Positions 18,832-26,064 of a DNA stretch of 64,000 bases are shown here, piece by piece. Below the pieces are notes generated by a model, which searched no databases, had not been told where the DNA came from, and worked only from the letters and a program-made list of their open reading frames with translations. Source of the stretch: Lactococcus paracarnosus. Lineage in GTDB: Bacteria; Bacillota; Bacilli; Lactobacillales; Streptococcaceae. A program made the position numbers and the translations under genes. The DNA is taken from contig NZ_CP017195.1 in the NCBI RefSeq assembly GCF_006770285.1, positions 1,550,001 to 1,614,000 of the forward strand, read 5' to 3'. Position 1 is the stretch's first letter; each line of letters opens with the position of its first letter.

Positions 18832-19963
18832 TAGTATGTGTGTAAATTCTTGTCGTGATTGTGGGGTCTGAATGTCCGACACGTTCCATAATTGCAACTT
18901 GATTTGCACCAGATTCAACGAGATAGGTAATATGTGAGTGTCGTAATGAGTGCGGAGTAAATTTTTTATCAAATCCAGCTCGCTCACCAAACATTTTGAA
19001 ACTTCTACCTAAATCTCTCCAAGAGACAGGGTTTCCTGTTCTGCTAGGGAAAATATACCCATAATTAACAAAATGATTTGCATTTAACAATAGCCTATTG
19101 TTATCAAACTCAAAAAAATCAATGATCTCAATTGCTCGTTTTGATAAGTAAACTTTCCTATTCGAAGCTAGCGTTTTTGGCGTTGTATGCCTTTTTACAG
19201 TAACACCGCCACCTGAATAATCTAAAGTACTGTTCACATCAATATATTTTTCTTTCAAAAAATAGTCTTGCCAAGTAAGTGATGCTAATTCACCATAACG
19301 TAAGCCTGTCAAAAATAAAAATTCTAAAATCATAGCATTTCTATGGCAATCAGGTCTAATCATTAAGCTAAATATCTGCTTTAACTCATCATAACTAAAC
19401 AACTTTTTACTCTCTTTATTAATATCTTCTAGCGTAATAGGTGGAACACTTAGTTTAACTTTTTTCATCATGTCAACTTTGATAAAGTCTAATCTAAAAG
19501 CAAAATCCATGATTTGTTTAAAGATACCAAAATAGGTCATTAAAGTTCTACGAGTATAAGGCATTTTATTAAAATATCGCTGAATCATTAAGGGAGAAAA
19601 TTCTCCAATTTGCTTGTCTTTAAAATCCCTCTTTAAGATATTACAATATCTTGTACGTGTCATAAGCGTAGAATGTTTTATCTTGCGAACTTGGTCTTCC
19701 AACCAAATATCAATCACATCAGAAAAAAGTATAAACTCGCTTGGCGTATCAACTATCGTACTTTGCTTTTTAAGTTTATGCTTAATTTTATCAAGCATTA
19801 AACTTTTTGCCTGATTCCCAGCCTGCTTACTTTTTGAAGTAAGTGTAACTGAAATTTTTTCTTCTTTGAACGTTATCGGATTTTCATACCGCATTCTCCA
19901 TACATATTTTCCAATAGTTTTTGACTTTTCAACCCAAATACTACCTATTTTTATATCTCGCAT
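18782..19963 (-). CDS. int: ICE tyrosine integrase
   Basis: 393 residues. The N-terminal arm-binding region (about 1-70) is followed by the SAM-like core-binding domain (about 75-175). The catalytic domain has the conserved residues in order: Arg in TGLRYGELASL, Lys in the KTLASNRKVY region, HSLRHSHITYLVESGA, and the GHSDPTITTRIYTH block with the nucleophilic Tyr. It resembles the integrases of Tn916 and ICESt elements. It sits next to the left end beside tdk, with xis upstream, the standard arrangement for site-specific ICE excision. Confidence 0.93.
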   Translation of the reverse strand: MRDIKIGSIWVEKSKTIGKYVWRMRYENPITFKEEKISVTLTSKSKQAGNQAKSLMLDKIKHKLKKQSTIVDTPSEFILFSDVIDIWLEDQVRKIKHSTLMTRTRYCNILKRDFKDKQIGEFSPLMIQRYFNKMPYTRRTLMTYFGIFKQIMDFAFRLDFIKVDMMKKVKLSVPPITLEDINKESKKLFSYDELKQIFSLMIRPDCHRNAMILEFLFLTGLRYGELASLTWQDYFLKEKYIDVNSTLDYSGGGVTVKRHTTPKTLASNRKVYLSKRAIEIIDFFEFDNNRLLLNANHFVNYGYIFPSRTGNPVSWRDLGRSFKMFGERAGFDKKFTPHSLRHSHITYLVESGANQVAIMERVGHSDPTITTRIYTHTTDKMREKLVGMIDNPD

Positions 19964-20062
19964 AAGTCCTCTCCATAAAATAAAAAGGCAAATATTGAGA
20001 TAGTCATTAACACTAATTATATCACTATATTGCTTTTTTTTCTAAATTATTATTTTATCACA

Positions 20063-20284
20063 TCATTTAAAACGCTTCTTTTTTTCTTCCAGCAAAAATT
20101 TATCAAAAGCTGGTAACCAAACTCTTCCTGATAGTCTGAAACAATTAGCGCTAAGATACTCTTGATTTTTACGCATTACACCAATTTGATTTGCAACTGT
20201 TTTTTCTGATAAGCTATAAAAATCAGCAATATATTTTTTATCTCCAAACTTTTTGGGAATTTCTACATCTATCTCTTTGGCCAT
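20063..20284 (-). CDS. xis: Excisionase-like DNA-binding protein
   Basis: 73 residues, basic, with a predicted winged-helix pattern (IADFYSLSEKTVANQIGVMR) and a C-terminal FRLSGRVWLPAFDKFLLEEK segment as in Xis proteins of Tn916-type elements. It would direct the integrase towards excision. It lies directly upstream of int on the same strand. A partial copy of this gene occurs at about 54110-54196. Confidence 0.75.
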   Translation of the reverse strand: MAKEIDVEIPKKFGDKKYIADFYSLSEKTVANQIGVMRKNQEYLSANCFRLSGRVWLPAFDKFLLEEKKKRFK

Positions 20285-20311
20285 AATATATCTCCTTTCG
20301 TTTAATATTTA

Positions 20312-20381
20312 TATACCCTGCAGGGATCGAACCTGTACCACTCACAGTGCTGTGAGTGTTCTACCATTAAACTAAAGGTAT
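20312..20381 (-). ncRNA. tRNA-like element upstream of xis
   Basis: Read leftwards, this 70-base stretch folds as a tRNA cloverleaf. There is a 7-bp acceptor stem (ATACCTT / AGGGTAT), a 4-bp D-stem with AATGGTA loop, and a T-arm with the standard TTCGATC loop. The anticodon arm is abnormal: a 9-bp palindrome CACTCACAG-CA-CTGTGAGTG leaves no 7-base loop with U33, so it should not decode. It lies between two leftward ICE genes, 28 bases before xis, so it is probably part of their transcript. It may be a degenerate tRNA-Gly- or Gln-like gene or a regulatory mimic. Confidence 0.5.
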
Positions 20382-20393
20382 GCCTATTAAAAA

Positions 20394-20624
20394 TTAGTAA
20401 AGCCACATGCCGTCAACTTGCCATTCTTCTGCATTATAATTATGTTCAACAATTCTGCCATAATTATCTTCAAGAAAAATAGTATCATTGTCAAAGTCTA
20501 CAATCTCAAATTCTTCTCTGACACGTGCTTCATAATCTTCTTTTTCTAGATCAATGCTTAAATATCCTATCAAGAAAGTTTTTGCCTCACGCAACACTAC
20601 TTTCCAAGCTAAATCATGAGTCAT
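20394..20624 (-). CDS. Small ICE protein of unknown function
   Basis: 76 residues, acidic, no membrane segment. The C-terminal half (FEIVDFDNDTIFLEDNYGRI) looks like a small beta-rich fold. It sits 11 bases after the 117-residue gene, with ATCTCCTT-type ribosome binding site, and ends just before the tRNA-like element. I do not recognise the family. Confidence 0.55.
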   Translation of the reverse strand: MTHDLAWKVVLREAKTFLIGYLSIDLEKEDYEARVREEFEIVDFDNDTIFLEDNYGRIVEHNYNAEEWQVDGMWLY

Positions 20625-20635
20625 CTTTTATCTCC

Positions 20636-20989
20636 TTAAATTTCTCGTTTTTCTTTTTCGGCTTCAAATAAGCAAATAAAAACTTCCTTTGGCAAATATA
20701 CTTTAAAGGTAGGCTCATTAATATGTGGCATCAATACTACAGTCACATAATCAATCATATCTCCAATTTGATAGACACTTGCAATCCCTAAGTCCATCAC
20801 TTCGTCTGATACATTTCCGAAGTTGTACCAAACATAAAGGTAATCAATAAAATTATCTGGAGAATTGAATCTATTAATTTCATCATCTGACCATGAAGAA
20901 ATTAACCAACTAATACGATGTTGCCAATTTATCTTAATAGCTTGAGTTATCTCTTGAATCAATTCTTTATTGTTATTACTCATTTTCAT
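20636..20989 (-). CDS. ICE protein of unknown function
   Basis: 117 residues, acidic, with several Trp (INWQHRISWLISSWSDDEI) and no signal peptide. It overlaps the preceding gene by four bases. It is probably a cytoplasmic accessory protein of the ICE. No family recognised. Confidence 0.6.
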   Translation of the reverse strand: MKMSNNNKELIQEITQAIKINWQHRISWLISSWSDDEINRFNSPDNFIDYLYVWYNFGNVSDEVMDLGIASVYQIGDMIDYVTVVLMPHINEPTFKVYLPKEVFICLFEAEKEKREI

Positions 20990-21513
20990 TCACTCTTTTC
21001 TATACAGTCTAATAATTGAGCTTTTGATTGTTTGTTTAACCAATGAAATGTTCCTAACTCTCTGACTTTAAGCATGATATGTGGTAAGTTAAACCCATGT
21101 TCTGCCAAGTCATTGGAATAAGATACCAGGTATCTGACACAATTATCAATTGACACACAAAACTGATAGACAACACCTTGATACCGTCTATCTAATTCTA
21201 GTAACTCTAAAACGTAATCAGACCATACACTAGTTGTTTTGCTGTCAATATCCGCATGACTTTCAATCACAGTTGGCTTGATTTTATTTAACTTAGTTTG
21301 GATTGCCTGCTTAGCTTCCTGACATAAAAAATCAATTTGTGACTCACACTTGACTAATCGTTCACACCAGACCAAAATTTCATTAATTTTCGCATAGGGC
21401 GATAAATACAAATCATGTTTGAAAGCGATGACTTTTTGTTCAAAAAAATTGAAGTCCTCTATCATCTGAACTTCATCATTTAATGCACGTATACTAAATT
21501 CTGTTATATCCAT
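20986..21513 (-). CDS. ICE protein of unknown function, helical
   Basis: 175 residues, mostly predicted alpha-helical with heptad-like spacing (EMVQMIEDFNFFEQ-type stretches), cytoplasmic. It stands at the end of the conjugation module after the secreted protein at 21534 and overlaps the next gene, so it belongs to the same transcript. No recognisable domain. Confidence 0.6.
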   Translation of the reverse strand: MDITEFSIRALNDEVQMIEDFNFFEQKVIAFKHDLYLSPYAKINEILVWCERLVKCESQIDFLCQEAKQAIQTKLNKIKPTVIESHADIDSKTTSVWSDYVLELLELDRRYQGVVYQFCVSIDNCVRYLVSYSNDLAEHGFNLPHIMLKVRELGTFHWLNKQSKAQLLDCIEKSE

Positions 21514-21533
21514 ATCAATCCATCATCTTTCTA

Positions 21534-22256
21534 TTAAGTTAAAGTAATGTTTGCTATAATCGGATAAATATAAGACCCTGAACCTGCATATCCACCTGTT
21601 GTCGTTATAAAATTAACAGTTTGACCGATGTAATTCTGACCTGCTTCCAAATTAAGACTAGTACTCACATAACCTGAACTTGTTACTGATCCTGATACAT
21701 AATTTCCAGTTGAATCAAAATTTAAAACATAATTTAGTAAAATACTACCTTTTTCAAGTCCAATCCCACCACGAGATACTGTACCTGAAATTGTCGTACC
21801 CATCATTGTTGTTGCAATCATAGATTGCGAAGATGGAATAGCATAATAAGCACCTTCTACATGTCCATTCTCTGTATGACTGTATTGGGTTTGAGCAAAT
21901 ACAGTCGCAGAAGAAAATTGAAAGTGATCAAGTTTAGGTGCATCAGAAGTCAAAGCTGTTTGAATTTCTGCTATATTATCTGATTGCTCAATATCAGGTA
22001 CTGAACTAGCACTAGGTACTATATCAATATCAGATACTGGCTTATCCTGATTTACAATGTTTTTCTTAGTTTCATTTGTTACTTTAGTTTTAACTTCCTT
22101 AGAAATTTTATTTTGATTACTTGCATGAATCACTTTATTTTGATGTCCTGCAATCATAGCTCCACTTGACAAAATAAAAAGAACTGACCCTATCGCAATT
22201 CTTTGATTCAAAGGTGTTGCTTTTATTTTTTTCAATATACTATCCATTTTTTTCAT
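21534..22256 (-). CDS. ICE secreted protein with GGYxGSGSYIYP domain
   Basis: 240 residues. An N-terminal membrane helix (about 18-38) follows a KIKATPLNQRIAIGS start that resembles the start of the protein at 33960-34574. A polar linker of about 75 residues comes next, then a beta-rich domain at 117-240. That domain is homologous by eye to residues 70-195 of the LPxTG protein at 30793-33867: both have QYSH-x(4)-GH, F-x(2)-(S/T)G-x-Y-x-SG and GGY-x-GSGSYIYP. It is exported and membrane-tethered or released. Its place in the transfer operon suggests a role at the cell surface during mating; the function is unknown. Confidence 0.65.
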   Translation of the reverse strand: MKKMDSILKKIKATPLNQRIAIGSVLFILSSGAMIAGHQNKVIHASNQNKISKEVKTKVTNETKKNIVNQDKPVSDIDIVPSASSVPDIEQSDNIAEIQTALTSDAPKLDHFQFSSATVFAQTQYSHTENGHVEGAYYAIPSSQSMIATTMMGTTISGTVSRGGIGLEKGSILLNYVLNFDSTGNYVSGSVTSSGYVSTSLNLEAGQNYIGQTVNFITTTGGYAGSGSYIYPIIANITLT

Positions 22257-22259
22257 TGA

Positions 22260-23324
22260 TTATTTTCCCTCTACATACCAAAATTGTTTAGCTTCATCAG
22301 CCGAAAAAGTTCTATAAGACACTGTAAGTGGTGGTAGTCCTGTCACATTCATTTCTGAAATCAAGACACTACCGTCATCTTTGACTAGTTCTACAAAGGC
22401 TACATGACCGTATACTGGGTCTGATCCCGCTTGACCTTGTACAAAGCTCAATGCTGTATGAAGTTTAGGCTCATGAGACACCGAATACCCCGCCTTAGTT
22501 GCCCAATCACCACCATTGCCCATGAAACTATCAAACTTGATGCCTAGCTGATACCCCCTGTTATACACGTACCACGTACATTGTCCTTGTGGGTAAGAAG
22601 CAGAGCCATTATAAGCTTGACCGCTATAGGGTGTGTCTACTTCCCAACCGTTTGGAATGCTTGCGGACATGACACCATTTACTGCTTCGCCACTCGAATT
22701 ATTAGTGAAGCCTACATGGTCTTTAAGCAGGTCATACCATTTTTGAGCGTCATCTTGTAGCTTATCAGCCTTTGTCTGACCATCACTTAAAGCGACACCC
22801 TCGTAATACTGTGACCAATCTAAACTAGCTTGTCTAGGGTCTGTAGAAACGCTTACTAAGTCTTTTGTTTTCTTGTATGCACCGTTTAATTCAGTAGACA
22901 CAAGTTTCAACTCAACGTCCATTGAAAGTGTTCTACTTTCAGCTTTAGCCCAACGATTACCATTAACAGTATTAGACCAACCTGACCACTGGAAGATACC
23001 CGCTACACCACCACCGATATTTTCAGCTTCTGGATCGAATCCGGATTCACGTTCCGCAACTGCTAAAGCACCACTTGCACCTTGAATAGAAAACCTTTCT
23101 TTACTCATAAGATAGTTAGCTATATCAATAACGTTTTTAGCTTTTTCTTCTGAAATATTAGCTTTAGTTGCCAATTCTTTTGGTGTGATATTTAGACTGC
23201 CTGCAGAGCTTGAAAAACTATCCGCATTACCAGTCACACCACCCGCAATGACACTCATTAAGATAATAAAAAAGATAGGTATAATAAACATACCTATCAG
23301 GAATAAATGTTTTTTCTTTTTCAT
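22260..23324 (-). CDS. Conjugation peptidoglycan hydrolase (VirB1-like, lysozyme + CHAP)
   Basis: 354 residues. A membrane helix at about 6-28 anchors the protein. A phage-tail-lysozyme-like domain follows (about 60-205, with FSIQGASGALAVAERESGFD carrying the likely catalytic Glu). The C-terminal CHAP amidase or endopeptidase domain (about 235-354) has its Cys in YPQGQCTWYVYNRG and His in VYGHVAFVE. It corresponds to Orf14 of Tn916 and opens the cell wall for the secretion channel. It is part of the leftward transfer operon. Confidence 0.88.
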   Translation of the reverse strand: MKKKKHLFLIGMFIIPIFFIILMSVIAGGVTGNADSFSSSAGSLNITPKELATKANISEEKAKNVIDIANYLMSKERFSIQGASGALAVAERESGFDPEAENIGGGVAGIFQWSGWSNTVNGNRWAKAESRTLSMDVELKLVSTELNGAYKKTKDLVSVSTDPRQASLDWSQYYEGVALSDGQTKADKLQDDAQKWYDLLKDHVGFTNNSSGEAVNGVMSASIPNGWEVDTPYSGQAYNGSASYPQGQCTWYVYNRGYQLGIKFDSFMGNGGDWATKAGYSVSHEPKLHTALSFVQGQAGSDPVYGHVAFVELVKDDGSVLISEMNVTGLPPLTVSYRTFSADEAKQFWYVEGK

Positions 23325-23353
23325 TTGATTTTCTTTCTAGGTAGTTTAATACC

Positions 23354-23434
23354 TCATTTTTTCTTGAACAACGTTACGACAAACCATACAGGAATAGCAA
23401 CTATCCCAATGACAATATACTTGATAATTTTCAT
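23354..23434 (-). CDS. 26-residue membrane peptide
   Basis: An ATG at 23432-23434 preceded by a good AAGGAAA site opens a frame of 26 codons, MKIIKYIVIGIVAIPVWFVV plus TLFKKK. It is one hydrophobic helix with Lys at both ends. It begins two bases after the end of the VirB6-like gene, inside the operon. Such tiny membrane proteins are often missed in ICE annotation. Confidence 0.45.
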   Translation of the reverse strand: MKIIKYIVIGIVAIPVWFVVTLFKKK

Positions 23435-23436
23435 AA

Positions 23437-25872
23437 CTATTTTCCTTTCCTCTCGATAATACTGCTATCAAAAATACCAAGTTTTGCATTGGCAGACTTG
23501 ATCTTAATATCACGTTTTTGGTGCTTATCAGAAGTTGGTAAAGTTGGTTTCTCGGTAAACAATTCTTTACTCAACCGTTCAACTTGACCTTTTTGTCTCG
23601 CTTTTCTTGCGGACATATCCAATTTCATACCATCTGAAAATTTGCCTTTGAGTTCATCTTTTCTTTTTTGGTAGTTAATGGATTGAGCCGTTTTATCACG
23701 AAACACTTTATTTTCAGCACGTTGGAGTTTATTGCTATCAAATTTTGCAAGTTGTTTTTGAGCTTGTTCTTTTGGTAATGTACCAATTGCACTGGATAGA
23801 TTTGTTTTCAATCTATCTTTAGAATCAATGACAGCCTGCTTAGTGTCCTTAACAGAGCCTGTCACATTTTGCCACTTACCTTTAAGCCCACGCATTGTTT
23901 CTTTTCGTTTGGCTAACGCAATTTGTTTTACTTTATCATCTTGACCGAAACGCAACCCATCACTTGCATTAATTGCACCTTTAAAGCTATGTTTTGCTAG
24001 TTTTTTACCAATTGCACCAACAGTACCCACTTTTTTTGTAGCAGATAACTTAGTTTGTGACACTTTTGGACTACCAGTAGGCAAGCTACCAGATCCAACG
24101 CTTGATAGAGCAGGTGTCCTAGAAAGTTTGAGCGGGTTTTTAATATTTGAAATACTAGGTAATGACTTGACAGAATCAAGACTACCCTTAGCCAATTCAG
24201 ACACGCTTTTCTTAGCTGTATCAAACAATGATAATATCTTATCTCGTTGCCACCACAAGAGTGCATACATGATAAACTGTATAAAGATTGAGATATAGTA
24301 AGAGTGTGAAATATTTCTAAAGGCAATCTCCATAAAACTATTAAAGATAAGCCCCATTTGTACACCTAAAAGACCTGATACTGATAAAGCGGTAAATACG
24401 ACAATTCTTTTTGTCATATTGCCTAACATATGTTCAAATTCAGTCAGTATTGATAGTAATAAGACAACAGGAGCTACAAAAATCGCAAAGACAACAATCA
24501 ATTGTAATACCCATGTGTAAATTAATGTACCAACTGTAATACATGTTAAGACTAGCCCTTTAAACAACGAAGCTAGAGCCACCATGAACTTATCAGCTAT
24601 ATTTGAGAAACCTAATTTTGTAAATTCTTTTTCCTTATTAGCTTTTGCATACTTACTCACTGCGTCAGGATCACCCTTAGTCGCTAAAAGTGCTGTCTGT
24701 TCACTTTGGATTGAGTTTTCAGGTAACTTATTTGTATCAAAATTCATTTCTTTAAATGGTTCTTTGACAATGACATTAAATAATTGTGTTTTTAAAGCAT
24801 TGATTGTGCTATCAGACACTTTGTCATTTGTCGCTGATACATTAGCTGTGAAGTTAGTTGTGCTTGTTTTTTCAGTTGTATCGTCCACGATCGTCACTCT
24901 TGATAAATTATTGATCATAGAGCCAGTGAATGTGTCCGTTGCACTTTTCGTGATATAGATAATACGTGTGATCACGTGTGACCCTTTAATACCAATTGAA
25001 GAAGTTGAAAGGGGTAAGAAAAAAACACCTGCAATGACAACTCGAAGTAAGACACCTAGTATCTTTTTACCAAAGGGCTTACCTTGAGACAAATCTTTCA
25101 TCGCAGACAAACCAACTAAAGCCATTGTAATTGGGAAAATCACAGGTAATAATATCGCTTGTAAAATGACTTGCATTTTAGAGACAAAATCATCTAAAAA
25201 CTTAAAAATATCAATATTTGAAACTGCTGATAAAATTAATGAATCTAAAAGGAATAGTAGTTTTGACATGGCAAAGACAAGTTGTACAAACCAGTTAATG
25301 ATTTTAGGGAAAGCTTCTTTTGCCCCAAAAAAGCCTTTATCTTCAATATACATATAACTTGTATAAGCAGATAAGGCTGACATATCTTTTGCATTGATAG
25401 CGCCTGCTTCTTTAGCTAGGGCTTCTTGATAATCATTTGAACTATCAATTGTTCCTGCTTTAGTTAGAATCGCACTATTATAGGCATTATTTAGTGTAGT
25501 GACAGCCGAATCAGTTTTCGTTTTGTCATAACCCGCATTTGCTAGTTTTGAGATAGCTGTTTCATACTTTACCTTGTACCCTTGATAAGTCGCATCAGTA
25601 ATCGATATGGCATTATTGCCTTGCGTTTGATTACTCAGATTTTTAATCTCATTAATAACAGCTTGTACTGCCTTGTATTCAGAAGTATTGACGATATCGC
25701 CTTGACCATTTGTAATGATCTCTGGTGTTTTTATACCGCTTGAGTTCTTTGGATCTAAAAAAGCAGGCTTATCAAAACCACTATTAGTCGCATTACCTGT
25801 GTCTAAAGCGTAAACTTGACTACCACCAAAAAGTAACGTTAGAAAGGTTAGCGCTAGTAAAATCTTTTTCAT
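23437..25872 (-). CDS. Conjugation membrane protein, VirB6-like (Tn916 Orf15 type)
   Basis: 811 residues. A signal-like N terminus, an extracellular region of about 170 residues, and then about seven membrane helices between 185 and 555 (including QVILQAILLPVIFPITMALV). A long basic cytoplasmic tail with many Lys and Gln (about 560-811) follows. This is the layout of the large channel protein of Gram-positive type IV secretion systems. It overlaps the preceding small gene in an ATGA. Confidence 0.85.
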   Translation of the reverse strand: MKKILLALTFLTLLFGGSQVYALDTGNATNSGFDKPAFLDPKNSSGIKTPEIITNGQGDIVNTSEYKAVQAVINEIKNLSNQTQGNNAISITDATYQGYKVKYETAISKLANAGYDKTKTDSAVTTLNNAYNSAILTKAGTIDSSNDYQEALAKEAGAINAKDMSALSAYTSYMYIEDKGFFGAKEAFPKIINWFVQLVFAMSKLLFLLDSLILSAVSNIDIFKFLDDFVSKMQVILQAILLPVIFPITMALVGLSAMKDLSQGKPFGKKILGVLLRVVIAGVFFLPLSTSSIGIKGSHVITRIIYITKSATDTFTGSMINNLSRVTIVDDTTEKTSTTNFTANVSATNDKVSDSTINALKTQLFNVIVKEPFKEMNFDTNKLPENSIQSEQTALLATKGDPDAVSKYAKANKEKEFTKLGFSNIADKFMVALASLFKGLVLTCITVGTLIYTWVLQLIVVFAIFVAPVVLLLSILTEFEHMLGNMTKRIVVFTALSVSGLLGVQMGLIFNSFMEIAFRNISHSYYISIFIQFIMYALLWWQRDKILSLFDTAKKSVSELAKGSLDSVKSLPSISNIKNPLKLSRTPALSSVGSGSLPTGSPKVSQTKLSATKKVGTVGAIGKKLAKHSFKGAINASDGLRFGQDDKVKQIALAKRKETMRGLKGKWQNVTGSVKDTKQAVIDSKDRLKTNLSSAIGTLPKEQAQKQLAKFDSNKLQRAENKVFRDKTAQSINYQKRKDELKGKFSDGMKLDMSARKARQKGQVERLSKELFTEKPTLPTSDKHQKRDIKIKSANAKLGIFDSSIIERKGK

Positions 25873-26042
25873 TTAACCCCCGCTTTCCATGAGTTACCAA
25901 TATCTCTAAAAAAGTCAGGTAGATACTTGATGATATTAATAAATGGCTCATAAAGTCCTGTATATTTTAGAAACATCAAAAGGAAGATCATGGATACAAT
26001 TAACCCAACTAATGTATTGATAATTGAATTTTTCTTTTTCAT
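25869..26042 (-). CDS. 57-residue membrane protein of the transfer operon
   Basis: The ATG at 26040-26042 opens a 57-codon frame starting MKKKNSIINTLVGLIVSMIF, with one long hydrophobic helix at 8-26 and an amphipathic tail. Its stop overlaps the start of the VirB6-like gene (ATGA), and it lies 22 bases after the VirB4 stop. The coupling supports a real gene. Function unknown, presumably a small channel component. Confidence 0.6.
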   Translation of the reverse strand: MKKKNSIINTLVGLIVSMIFLLMFLKYTGLYEPFINIIKYLPDFFRDIGNSWKAGVK

Positions 26043-26064
26043 TGTTTTCTATCCTTTCAATTGC

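Noticed and set aside
20312-20381. Calling the cloverleaf a functional tRNA gene
   Set aside because: The anticodon arm is a palindrome without a 7-base loop or U33, so decoding is not plausible. Listed as tRNA-like only.
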